A DNA stretch of 64,000 bases from the NCBI RefSeq assembly GCF_900215505.1, contig NZ_LT907844.1:3488001-3552000 (forward strand), written 5' to 3'. The notes beneath the pieces are model-generated. The model was not told the origin of the DNA. It ran no database searches and saw nothing but the letters and a program-made list of their open reading frames with translations. Position numbers and translations under genes: made by a program. The DNA comes from Cohaesibacter sp. ES.047 (lineage in GTDB: Bacteria; Pseudomonadota; Alphaproteobacteria; Rhizobiales; Cohaesibacteraceae). Shown here in pieces: positions 17,859 to 26,084 of the stretch; the first letter of the stretch is position 1; every line of letters starts with the position of its first letter.

Positions 17859-17888
17859 CGGAGCGGCTCACCAAGGGCCGCTCCGTTT
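17859..17888 (+). terminator. Hairpin with short T-run between rbtD and the kinase gene
   Basis: A perfect 9-bp GC-rich stem (CGGAGCGGC / GCCGCTCCG, arms 17859-17867 and 17877-17885) with a 9-base loop and only three T after it. This is probably a partial terminator or mRNA-stabilising element that lowers expression of the downstream kinase relative to the dehydrogenases. Confidence 0.6.
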
Positions 17889-17969
17889 CAGGCATTGTCG
17901 CTTCGGTCGGATCAACTGGTCTGACACCGCCATCTCGGGTTGACGACGCAGAAGCATGGGAAGAGAAAA

Positions 17970-19583
17970 ATGGCACGCTATTATATGGGGATTGATGTCG
18001 GCACTGGCAGCGCGCGTGTCGGCATTTTTGACGTTCAAGGCAATATGCTGGGCGCCGAGAAGCAGGACATAACGCTATTTCAGGAAGCGGGCTCCATTGT
18101 TGAGCAATCATCAGACGAAGTCTGGAACGCGGTCTGCACGGCCAGCAAGGCAACGCTGCAAGCAACCGGTGTGGACCCGTCTGATGTGGTGGGCATCGGC
18201 TTTGATGCCACCTGTTCGCTTGTCGTGCTTGGTGAGGGCGGCACTCCGATGGCGATCGGCTCAAGTGAGGATCCGGCGCGCAATATCATCGTCTGGATGG
18301 ACCATCGCGCGACTGACCAAGCGGACCGGATCAACGCGACCAAGCACCGTGTGCTGGACTATGTGGGCGGTATCATTTCCCCTGAAATGGAAACCCCCAA
18401 GCTGCTCTGGCTCAAGGAAAACCGCCCGCAAACCTTTGCAGGTGCCTGGCGCTTCTTTGATCTGTCCGACTATCTGACATGGCGCTCGACCGGCAGCGAA
18501 GCCCGCTCGATCTGCACCGTCACCTGCAAATGGACCTACATGGGCCATGAAGACAGCTGGGATGAAAGCTACTTCCGTCAGATCGGGCTGGATGCACTGG
18601 CTGATGAGAAGTTCGAGCGCATCGGCACCGACATCGTCAATGCGGGCACGCCGCTTGGCTCGGGCTTGACCGAAGCCGCCGCCGCTGATCTCGGCCTTGT
18701 TGCAGGCACTCAGGTCGCAGCAGGCCTCATCGACGCCCATGCAGGCGGCATCGGCACCGTCGGAGCAAAAGACAGCGGCAAACCACAGGACAATCTGGGC
18801 TACGTCTTTGGCACCAGCTCCTGCACCATGACCACGACCAGCGAGCCTGTTTTCGTGCCCGGCGTCTGGGGGCCCTACTATTCTGCGATGGTTCCCGGTG
18901 CATGGCTCAACGAGGGTGGCCAGTCCGCCGCCGGTGCGGCTATCGCCCAACTGCTTAAATTCCACCCAGCCACGGCCGAGGCAACCGCGAACGCAAAGGC
19001 GGCTGGCAAATCCCTGCCTGACTGGCTGGCTGTCCGCGCCGTTGAACTCGCCGGATCGGTTAAAAATGCCGCTCGATTGGCTGAAGGGCTTCATGTCGTT
19101 CCCGAATTTATCGGCAACAGAGCCCCTTATGGCGACCCCTACACCCGGGCCGTGATTGCGGGCCTCGGCATGGACAGCGATGTCGATCATCTTGTCGCCC
19201 TCTACATCGCCGGTGTCAGCAGCCTTGGGTATGGCCTTCGTCAGATCATTGATACGCAGGCCGAAGCCGGTGCGATGATTAAGACCATCGTCATCAGTGG
19301 CGGTGCAGGGCGCAGCGATCTCGTCCGACAGCTTCTGGCAGATACGACGGGCGTTGCCATTGCCGCTCCCAAGACCGATGAACCGGTCCTTCTGGGCTCT
19401 GCCATACTTGGAGCGGTTGCCGCCGGTGACTTCGATCAGGTTGAGGATGCCATGACGGCAATGAGCGAAATCGCCCAGCGTTATGAGCCGGATAGCGGTG
19501 AGATCCGAGCCTTCCACGAGACCCGCTATGACCTTTTCAAGCGGTTTCAGGCACTTGCTCGCGAAGCGGCCATCAGACACTGA
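17970..19583 (+). CDS. FGGY-family pentulose kinase, probably D-ribulokinase
   Basis: A 537-residue kinase with the FGGY N-terminal ATPase fold (YYMGIDVGTGSARVGIFD) and the C-terminal domain motif ISGGAGRSDLVRQLLAD. The length and the ATCSLVVLG, VWMDHRA and PEMETPKLLWLKE stretches fit the ribulokinase branch of FGGY kinases rather than xylulokinase (about 480 residues) or glycerol kinase. It would phosphorylate D-ribulose produced by the upstream ribitol dehydrogenase. GGGAAGAG precedes the ATG at 17970; an earlier in-frame ATG lacks such a site. Confidence 0.87.
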   Translation: MARYYMGIDVGTGSARVGIFDVQGNMLGAEKQDITLFQEAGSIVEQSSDEVWNAVCTASKATLQATGVDPSDVVGIGFDATCSLVVLGEGGTPMAIGSSEDPARNIIVWMDHRATDQADRINATKHRVLDYVGGIISPEMETPKLLWLKENRPQTFAGAWRFFDLSDYLTWRSTGSEARSICTVTCKWTYMGHEDSWDESYFRQIGLDALADEKFERIGTDIVNAGTPLGSGLTEAAAADLGLVAGTQVAAGLIDAHAGGIGTVGAKDSGKPQDNLGYVFGTSSCTMTTTSEPVFVPGVWGPYYSAMVPGAWLNEGGQSAAGAAIAQLLKFHPATAEATANAKAAGKSLPDWLAVRAVELAGSVKNAARLAEGLHVVPEFIGNRAPYGDPYTRAVIAGLGMDSDVDHLVALYIAGVSSLGYGLRQIIDTQAEAGAMIKTIVISGGAGRSDLVRQLLADTTGVAIAAPKTDEPVLLGSAILGAVAAGDFDQVEDAMTAMSEIAQRYEPDSGEIRAFHETRYDLFKRFQALAREAAIRH

Positions 19584-19640
19584 AACCTCAACGACACGCT
19601 ATTGATCCGACGGCTGGGTTCAGCCCGGAGTGGAGACATT

Positions 19641-20366
19641 ATGACCAAACCAAACGCCGTTCTCTTTGACCTTGATGGATGCCTTGTTGACAGCGAGCCA
19701 CTCTCGCTGCAATCACTGGCATCGGAGATGCAGGAGGTCGGTGTTCCTGGCGCAAGTTATGAAATGACGCGCGACCACTATCTGGGTTGGTCTCTGACGG
19801 ATGTCAGCAAGGATGTCACCAAACGACTTGGCAAACCCTGTCCGCCGGATCTCTCAGAGAAATACCACCAGCGCCTCTTTGCCCTATATGAACGAGATGG
19901 CTTGCCGTTGGTGGATACCATGGTCGCCCTGCATGATCGTTTGTTTGAAGCAGGGCTGGTCACGGCCATTGCCTCAGGCGGATCTCCTGATCGAATTGTC
20001 CGCTCCCTGAACGCTTCGGGGCTCATGGGACGCTTTGAAGGACGCACTTACAGCGGCGAGGAAGTGGAGCGCGGCAAGCCGGCTCCCGATCTGTTTCTTT
20101 ATGCAGCCCGCAAGCTGGGGCTCGAACCCTCAACCTGTGTTGTCGTGGAAGATTCCCCTCATGGCATTGAAGGTGCCGTGGCCGCGGGCATGCGGGCCTT
20201 CGGCTTCACCGGTGGCTCCCATCTTGATGGCATCCGGGACCAGCACCGCGAATTGCTCCTCTCCAAGGGGGCTGAGGCTGTATGCGAGAACGCCATGGAC
20301 CTGTTCGACCACATCATGGGCGTGGCCGAGGACGGCTCGGCGAAAGCTCGTGAGGCTATGTCATGA
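19641..20366 (+). CDS. HAD-superfamily sugar-phosphate phosphatase/mutase-like protein
   Basis: A 241-residue subfamily I HAD hydrolase. Motif I is DLDGCLVDSE (nucleophile Asp at residue 10 and acid/base Asp at 12), motif II Ser is in ASGGSPDRI, motif III Lys is in RGKPAPDLF, and motif IV is VVEDSPHGIEGAVAAGM. The helical cap between motifs I and II marks the beta-phosphoglucomutase-like branch, which includes pentitol and hexose phosphatases. In a pentitol operon it may remove stalled sugar or polyol phosphates. The start follows GGAG, and its end overlaps the next gene by 4 bases. Confidence 0.83.
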   Translation: MTKPNAVLFDLDGCLVDSEPLSLQSLASEMQEVGVPGASYEMTRDHYLGWSLTDVSKDVTKRLGKPCPPDLSEKYHQRLFALYERDGLPLVDTMVALHDRLFEAGLVTAIASGGSPDRIVRSLNASGLMGRFEGRTYSGEEVERGKPAPDLFLYAARKLGLEPSTCVVVEDSPHGIEGAVAAGMRAFGFTGGSHLDGIRDQHRELLLSKGAEAVCENAMDLFDHIMGVAEDGSAKAREAMS

Positions 20367-21286
20367 GCCGCTGGACCGCGACCACCGAAATGAATCACTC
20401 GGTCGCGATCGAAGAGCTTCTGTTCTTTATCGAGCGGGTCGCCAACGGGGCATCGACTATGCGGTTTCTGTGTGGGGAAGCCGCGTTCGGCATGAGCCTT
20501 CTTGTGCGCATCGCGCGACAACGGTCCTTGACCAAGAATCTCGTAACCCTGTCGCTGCCGGTTGAAGAGGGCTGGGATGAGACGGTGTCTTCGTCGTCCC
20601 GCGCCGGGCGTGTCGAGTGTCTCCTTGCATCACTCAGCACGCAACAACAGCCGAACTGCAATGCGTTTGAGGCGGTGTTTCGCCGCTTTGCAGACCGTTG
20701 CATCGCAGAAGCGCGCCTTGAGAATGGCACTCTGATCTGTGCCATCGAGAGGGCATGTAGAGACATTGTCGGGTTGCAAGGTGGAGCAGAACTGGCGTCC
20801 TGTCTTTCGAGCTACTGCATCGCCTATCAGGCCGGGGACCATAGCCGCATGAAAGCGGTTCTGAATGCTCTGGTGACCGGCTCTTCTGATGACCTGAATG
20901 ACGTGCACATGCCCTTGGCGGATCTCAGTCTGTCCGAGCTTCTTTGCCTGCTTTCCACCCTGATCCGGACGAGCGGCTATAACGGGCTTATCCTGTTCGG
21001 AGAAGATAGCAACCGAACGCCGAACGCCACCACATCGCCTGATGGATTTGGCATGTTGGTCGAGAGCATTGCCAAGGCCATTCAAGACGGGGCTGACGAG
21101 TTCGGGGCCGTGCTGCCGATGCGGCCCCAGTCAATGGCTGTCGTTGTTGAAGGGGTTAGCAACCAAAACAAACCTTGGAACCTGAACGTCTGTCGGGGCC
21201 CTGATAACGACTTGCAGGCGCAATTGGCCCCGATGGTGATTACCGTTCCGAGCCTCACCATTGAGGATTTCGCCCGCGTTGGCTGA
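20363..21286 (+). CDS. Protein resembling BREX-type BrxC/BrxD ATPases, with degenerate P-loop
   Basis: A 307-residue protein that I recognise only by pattern. Its N-terminus (AIEELLFFIERVANGASTMRF) and the following strands align by eye with DUF2791/BrxC-BrxD-type P-loop ATPases: LCGEAAFGMS (37-45) sits where GDYGSGKS is expected, QAGDHSRMKAVLNALVTG fits the middle helices, and SGYNGLILFGED (204-215) fits the Walker B strand. The Walker A lysine is replaced by M44, and Walker B reads GED rather than DE. It is therefore unlikely to hydrolyse ATP normally. It overlaps the HAD gene by 4 bases (ATGA) and is the last gene of the pentitol operon. Its role there is unknown. Confidence 0.55.
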   Translation: MSRWTATTEMNHSVAIEELLFFIERVANGASTMRFLCGEAAFGMSLLVRIARQRSLTKNLVTLSLPVEEGWDETVSSSSRAGRVECLLASLSTQQQPNCNAFEAVFRRFADRCIAEARLENGTLICAIERACRDIVGLQGGAELASCLSSYCIAYQAGDHSRMKAVLNALVTGSSDDLNDVHMPLADLSLSELLCLLSTLIRTSGYNGLILFGEDSNRTPNATTSPDGFGMLVESIAKAIQDGADEFGAVLPMRPQSMAVVVEGVSNQNKPWNLNVCRGPDNDLQAQLAPMVITVPSLTIEDFARVG

Positions 21287-21291
21287 TTGTC

Positions 21292-23187
21292 TCAATGCTG
21301 GTTCTGCTGCCTGTCCTTGTCACTTTTCATCAGCCAGCGTTTGACGGTGTTCCGATCAATCGCCAGACGTTGTGCGGTCCTGGTGATGTTGCCGTCCTCC
21401 AGCTGATACACCTTATGCACCTTCGATGCGATGATCTCATCAAGGGACTTGTCATCAAGATCCGCATCGCGATCCGGTCCGTTGATCAGTGCTGCCGCTG
21501 AAAGAGCGGGCATTTCAAAGTCCGACAGGCTCTGCAGGGTTGCATATTTTTCGGCAAAATTCTCCAATTCGCGCACATTGCCCGGCCAGGAATAGTGTTT
21601 CAATTGCTTGAGAACGCGCGTTGGAACATGGGGTGTAGGAGCCTTTCTTTTCTGACAGGACTTCTCAAGGAAACGCTTGAAAAGCAGCTCCGCATCTCCG
21701 TCCCGCTCGCGTAAGGCAGGGATGCTGAGATCAAGCACGTTGAGCCGATAAAACAGGTCCGCTCGTAATTTGTGAAGCTTGATTTCCTCCTGCGGGACTT
21801 TGTTTGTCGTGGCAATGATGCGCACATTGATCGGTACGACCTTGTTATCGCCAATGCGCATGATTTCGCCCGTCTGCAGGGCTCTGAGCAACTTTGCCTG
21901 CAAGAAGACATTCATCTCGGTCAATTCGTCCAGAAACAGCGTTCCTTCATGGGCCAGTTCAAATAGGCCGATCTTTCCCGATTTGGAGGCACCGGTGAAG
22001 GCTCCCGGTGCATAGCCGAACAGCTCGCTTTCCAGAAGATCGCCGGGCAGAGCGGCGCAGTTCACCGCCACGAAGGGGCCATCGGCCAACTGTCCTGCAT
22101 TGTGGATGGATTGCGCGAACAGCTCCTTGCCAGTGCCTGTCTCCCCGACAATCATGATATTGCAGGTCGTCTGGCTATAATGTTGCGCCATCTCAACGAG
22201 CCGCTTCATCTTCTGACAGCGGTAATGGATACTCGAGAAGGAGTATTTGGCGTAGAAGCCGCTCTGGGTCAGTTTTTTGCGGATCACATTGCCGGTGTCC
22301 TGAATCTTCTGCACCGGCTGGAACAGCACCACGCTGGCTTGATCCGAGAAATCGCCCGACGCGATCGTGATGTGATCGAGCGCCAGCGGGTCTCCTCGAT
22401 AGGAGACGATCATGTTGCGGGTGTCCATGCTCTTTTGAAAGGCGCGCTCCAGCTCGGGTGAAACAAAGAAATCCGTAATCGCCGCGCCCAGAATTTTCCG
22501 CTTGGGATGGGCCAGGATCTCGCATCCCTGTCGGTTGACCTCCTCGATACGGCCCAGCTTGTTCACCAGCACAGCACCATCGCGGGTACAGTCCAGAACG
22601 GTTGAAAGCTTGCGTTCCGCTAGGATGTAGCGGTTGAGGTTCTTGTAGACCAGCATCGCCCGCTCGAACGCATCGACGATGGTTTCCATGCTGGACTCGA
22701 TCAAATAGGCATTGAGGCCTTTTGATTTGACCCATTGGCAGGCCACAGCATCCCCGATCACGACATCCGGCTTCCATTTGACCAGACTGTCGAGGCGCTC
22801 CTGAAACTCTGTTTTCTCTCGCAACTCGAAACAGCGATACGTGCGCGTCAGGATCGTGCAGATCGGCTCGACCAGATTGATCAGGGGCGCAAAGCCGGCA
22901 ACCGCGATGCGGGTGTTCTCGTCCGTCTCCTTATGAATGTAGGCGAGTGTTCGTTGAACCGAAGCCTCCACTTCGATCACTTCGACATCAAGTTCCCTCC
23001 GTATCATCCGCGCTGTTCCACCGCGACTGATGATGATCTTCGCACCATTTTCCATAGCCTGTCGCGCCGCCTTCACCCCCTGCTGGAGGTCTCCTTCAAA
23101 GGCTTTGGCAGGATAATCGGATGTATCAATGATGCTTTGGGCCTTGACGCGTATTTGCTCGTACGGAGCAATAAACGCGATAACCAT
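21292..23187 (-). CDS. PrpR-type sigma-54-dependent transcriptional activator
   Basis: A 631-residue enhancer-binding protein. Residues about 1-175 form a PrpR_N ligand-sensing domain, 195-295 a PAS-like domain and 320-555 the AAA+ domain, with Walker A GETGTGKE (348-355), the sigma-54-contacting GAFTGA loop (395-400) and Walker B FLDE (418-421). Residues 590-620 are a Fis-type HTH (NITRTAQRLAIDRNTVKRWL). The ATG at 23187 is preceded by GGGAGGACAGGTC. It converges with the BrxC/D-like gene, with only 5 bases between stops. It diverges from an ABC/acid-sugar operon that has a perfect -24/-12 promoter, so it is almost certainly that operon's activator. Ligand unknown. Confidence 0.92.
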   Translation of the reverse strand: MVIAFIAPYEQIRVKAQSIIDTSDYPAKAFEGDLQQGVKAARQAMENGAKIIISRGGTARMIRRELDVEVIEVEASVQRTLAYIHKETDENTRIAVAGFAPLINLVEPICTILTRTYRCFELREKTEFQERLDSLVKWKPDVVIGDAVACQWVKSKGLNAYLIESSMETIVDAFERAMLVYKNLNRYILAERKLSTVLDCTRDGAVLVNKLGRIEEVNRQGCEILAHPKRKILGAAITDFFVSPELERAFQKSMDTRNMIVSYRGDPLALDHITIASGDFSDQASVVLFQPVQKIQDTGNVIRKKLTQSGFYAKYSFSSIHYRCQKMKRLVEMAQHYSQTTCNIMIVGETGTGKELFAQSIHNAGQLADGPFVAVNCAALPGDLLESELFGYAPGAFTGASKSGKIGLFELAHEGTLFLDELTEMNVFLQAKLLRALQTGEIMRIGDNKVVPINVRIIATTNKVPQEEIKLHKLRADLFYRLNVLDLSIPALRERDGDAELLFKRFLEKSCQKRKAPTPHVPTRVLKQLKHYSWPGNVRELENFAEKYATLQSLSDFEMPALSAAALINGPDRDADLDDKSLDEIIASKVHKVYQLEDGNITRTAQRLAIDRNTVKRWLMKSDKDRQQNQH

Positions 23188-23252
23188 GACCTGTCCTCCC
23201 AGCTCGGAAGTATGCGCTGGGACAATTTCGATTGCAACGAATTGATGATGCG

Positions 23253-23262
23253 CGATGCATCG
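23253..23262. promoter_or_regulatory. Candidate upstream activator palindrome for the PrpR-type regulator
   Basis: CGATGCATCG is a perfect 10-bp palindrome about 90-100 bases upstream of the -24 element. This distance suits an enhancer site for a sigma-54 activator. It is only a positional and symmetry argument. Confidence 0.4.
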
Positions 23263-23303
23263 TCTTCCGCAGCACATTGCAGCAAGTCGTAGCCCGGGAA
23301 ATG

Positions 23304-23330
23304 TGTAATTTCCAATAGTATATAATTACA
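23304..23330. promoter_or_regulatory. Candidate regulator-binding inverted repeat
   Basis: TGTAATT-N13-AATTACA, a perfect 7-bp inverted repeat in AT-rich DNA, ends about 20 bases before the -24 element. It may be a second site for the activator or a site for another factor; it is close to the promoter for a classic enhancer. Confidence 0.4.
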
Positions 23331-23347
23331 TCAATGGCTTGATTGTG

Positions 23348-23364
23348 TTGGCACGGCCATTGCT
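23348..23364 (+). promoter_or_regulatory. Sigma-54 (-24/-12) promoter of the ABC/acid-sugar operon
   Basis: TTGGCACGGCCATTGCT has the invariant GG at 23350-23351 and GC at 23362-23363, 12 bases apart. It lies 74 bases before the binding-protein gene and opposite a sigma-54 activator gene, a mutually supporting arrangement. Confidence 0.92.
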
Positions 23365-23437
23365 AACAATGGGGTAAGGCGCGAGAAGAACCGCCATCCG
23401 TCTAAATGACTAGATAATGAGAGAGGAGACACTTTCA

Positions 23438-25051
23438 ATGAAAAGGGATCTTTTAAAAGTCCTTTTGCTCGGGCTTGCAGTGCTCGGGATATCCCCGATC
23501 CAAGGGCAGGCCGCGTCAGAAGGCCAGGTTCTGAACATCGCCCATCCTGTGCTGCAACAAAACTGGTCACCCCTTCAGGGAGGAGGGCACGGCGCGCGTT
23601 GGCAGTCACTCAGCTGGGCCGCTCCGATGTATTTCGACAAGGACGGCAAATTGACGCCCTATGTCCTTTCGAGCGTTGACTCTGACGACAGCTATACCAA
23701 CTGGACCCTTCATGTGAACCCGAAAGCTGTCTTCTCCGATGGCTCGAAAATCACAGCTCAAGATGTCGTCGGCACCTGGAATCTCTCCGCACGACCAGCA
23801 ACCAAACATGCCCGCGTCAACCTGTTCCTTGGCGGTGTGAAAGGCTTCAACGATGTTGCCGTTGGCAAAGCGAAAGACATGGAAGGTCTGGCAATCAAGG
23901 ACGATGCAACCGTGAGCGTCACTTTGGCCAGCCCCGATCCGATCTTTGACCAGAAGATTGCCACCGCGCTGATCGCTCCGGTGAAAATCTCTCAGGCCGA
24001 AGATGAAAACGGCATGGAAAAGCAGGATTGGTGGATGCCGGAAAATGGCGTCGTCGTATCCGGTCCTTTCATGCCCGAAAGCATCGACCTCGATCAGGGC
24101 GTCGTGACGCTCATCCCGAACCCGAACTTCTTCGGGCCGGCTCCAAAACTTGAAAAGATCGTCTTGACCACTGTTTCCGATGCCAGCACCGCCACCCTGA
24201 TGCTGAAACGCGGAACGATGGATGCGCACACAGAGCTCATCACTCCAACGATCATTCAGGATCTTGGTGCCGACTTCCTTGGTGGTCCGGCGCTTGCCAA
24301 AGGACAGCAGTTCTGGATCAACTCCAACAAGCCACCGATGGATGACATCAATGTTCGCAAGGCGCTGATCATGTCCGTCAATCCTGAAGAGCTCGCTCTG
24401 GCCGCCTTCCCGGATGGCCCGTTCACTGCAGCAACCCAGATCCTGAACAAGGTGCCTGGCGTGGATCCGGACTTCAAGAAATATCCATTTGATCCCGAAG
24501 CTGCCAAGGCTGCCCTTGCTGCATCAAAATATAAGGATGCCAGCCGCCTGCCGAAAATCATGTTTGTCGGTATTTCCACCCCGACCCATGAAGCCGCTGC
24601 ACAATATATTGCAGAACAATGGCGCAAGATCCTCGGCATTCAGGGCATCGAAATGAAACCAGCCATCGAGACCTATTCCGGCCCGGATCAGAAGAGCGTT
24701 CAGATCTTCCGTGACGATGTTGGCACCCGTGTTCCCGATGCCGTTTCCTACCTGATGGGGTCGATCTATTCGAAATCCGGTAACGCCCGCAACAAGCTGG
24801 GTGGCTACAAGAACGAAGAAATCGATGCTCTTCTGGAAGACGCATCCGTCAAAGGCGTCAAGGATCCCAAACGGATCGAGCTGGCGCAACAAGCCCAGAG
24901 GCTGTTCCGCGATGACTGGGTCTACATTCCCTACTACTACGACGTGATGTCGAAATGGGCCATGCCATGGGTTCAGAATTTCGACAAGAACGATGACTGG
25001 CAGGTTATCGAGCCGTGGAATGTAACCATCGACGAAAGCAAGCGTCCGTAA
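23438..25051 (+). CDS. Dipeptide/oligopeptide-type ABC importer periplasmic binding protein
   Basis: A 537-residue solute-binding protein family 5 member with a signal peptide (hydrophobic residues about 7-25, cleavage probably after GQAAS). The body has typical family stretches such as NWTLHVNPKAVFSDGSKITAQDV and the C-terminal QRLFRDDWVYIPYYYDV. Family 5 proteins bind peptides but also glycosides, opines and acidic sugars. The catabolic genes later in this operon (acid-sugar-type kinase, lyase, sialidase-fold protein) point to a carbohydrate acid rather than peptides. The ATG at 23438 follows GAGAGGAG; it is the first gene after the sigma-54 promoter. Confidence 0.9.
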   Translation: MKRDLLKVLLLGLAVLGISPIQGQAASEGQVLNIAHPVLQQNWSPLQGGGHGARWQSLSWAAPMYFDKDGKLTPYVLSSVDSDDSYTNWTLHVNPKAVFSDGSKITAQDVVGTWNLSARPATKHARVNLFLGGVKGFNDVAVGKAKDMEGLAIKDDATVSVTLASPDPIFDQKIATALIAPVKISQAEDENGMEKQDWWMPENGVVVSGPFMPESIDLDQGVVTLIPNPNFFGPAPKLEKIVLTTVSDASTATLMLKRGTMDAHTELITPTIIQDLGADFLGGPALAKGQQFWINSNKPPMDDINVRKALIMSVNPEELALAAFPDGPFTAATQILNKVPGVDPDFKKYPFDPEAAKAALAASKYKDASRLPKIMFVGISTPTHEAAAQYIAEQWRKILGIQGIEMKPAIETYSGPDQKSVQIFRDDVGTRVPDAVSYLMGSIYSKSGNARNKLGGYKNEEIDALLEDASVKGVKDPKRIELAQQAQRLFRDDWVYIPYYYDVMSKWAMPWVQNFDKNDDWQVIEPWNVTIDESKRP

Positions 25052-25064
25052 GGACAACGATCCT

Positions 25065-25101
25065 GGACGGGTCGTGAACCTCTCACTTCCCGTCCTTTTT
25101 T
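25065..25101 (+). terminator. Stem-loop with T-tract after the binding-protein gene
   Basis: GGACGGG (25065-25071) pairs with CCCGTCC (25089-25095) across a 17-base loop and is followed by six T. It lies inside the operon, between the binding-protein and permease genes, so it is probably a leaky terminator that keeps binding-protein mRNA in excess. Confidence 0.7.
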
Positions 25102-25127
25102 CGTCAAACCAGCGAGGATGACTTGGT

Positions 25128-26084
25128 ATGGGACGCTACATCTTATTCCGACTGCTCAAGTGGGTTCCCTCCGTCTTTATTCTTTTGTTGCTGATCTATG
25201 CGCTGGTCTTCTTCGGGGCTGGCGATCCGATCAAGCTGATCTTCCTGCAGGCGCCGGGCGATGTCGCATACGATCCGGTAAGGGTGGAGGCCATCAGGGA
25301 TGCAGCGGGGCTCAACCGGCCATTTCTGGTGCAGTTTACAGACTATCTGATGAACATCATGCATGGGAATTTCGGCAATTCTCTTGTCTCTGGCCGATCC
25401 GTCAATTCGATGATCATGGCCGCTCTGCCGGTAACGCTCAAACTCGGCCTGTCCGCCATTTTCCTTCTGTCGATCATAGGCATCATTCTAGGTGTCATCG
25501 CAGCGCTCAACCAGAACAAGTTTCTCGATAACCTCATCGTCGGCTTTGCGCTGATCGTCTGGGGCATTCCGGTCTTTGTTGCTGGACCCCTGATTATCGT
25601 TTTTCTCGTGCTCGTGCTCGACCAGGACGTGCCCTATGGCTGGAGCGGCCTGTTAAGTTTCAAAGTGATCGTCCCCCTTCTGGTTCTTGGTTTGAATCCC
25701 ATGGCCCTGATCATTCGTCAGGCCCGCGCCGGTGTGCTCGAAGTGCTCAGTGAAGATTTTGTTCGGACTGCCCGCGCCAAGGGGATCCCCAATTATCAGG
25801 TGGTCGTCAAGCATATCATGCGACCGGTGCTCACGCCGGTGGTCAGCCAGATTGGCCTGTTGGTCATCGCAACACTCAACAACTCGATCCTGATTGAAAA
25901 GGTCTTCGGGCTGCCCGGTCTGGGGCGCCTGACCGAAACCGCGATCAAGTCTTCGGACTATCCAGTCATTCTCGCAATCGTGCTGATCTTCTCGACGGTC
26001 GTGATGGCGTCAAACCTTCTGGTGGACATTTCCTACCCATTGCTTGACCCCCGCGCAGCAGCCAAAAAGACAGGAGACGAATAA
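25128..26084 (+). CDS. Dipeptide-type ABC importer permease (DppB-like)
   Basis: A 318-residue membrane protein with an N-terminal membrane helix (YILFRLLKWVPSVFILLLLIYALVFF), a periplasmic loop and five further helices of the BPD_transp_1 domain. The EAA loop (VRTARAKGIPNYQVVVKHIMRPVLTPV) contacts the ATPases. It pairs with the DppC-like permease, whose ATG overlaps its stop by one base. AGCGAGGATGACTTGGT before the ATG provides a weak ribosome binding site. Confidence 0.92.
   Translation: MGRYILFRLLKWVPSVFILLLLIYALVFFGAGDPIKLIFLQAPGDVAYDPVRVEAIRDAAGLNRPFLVQFTDYLMNIMHGNFGNSLVSGRSVNSMIMAALPVTLKLGLSAIFLLSIIGIILGVIAALNQNKFLDNLIVGFALIVWGIPVFVAGPLIIVFLVLVLDQDVPYGWSGLLSFKVIVPLLVLGLNPMALIIRQARAGVLEVLSEDFVRTARAKGIPNYQVVVKHIMRPVLTPVVSQIGLLVIATLNNSILIEKVFGLPGLGRLTETAIKSSDYPVILAIVLIFSTVVMASNLLVDISYPLLDPRAAAKKTGDE

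Noticed and set aside
20363-21286. Part of a BREX phage-defence locus
   Set aside because: No pglX, pglZ, brxL or other defence genes are near, the P-loop is degenerate, and the gene is coupled to a sugar operon.
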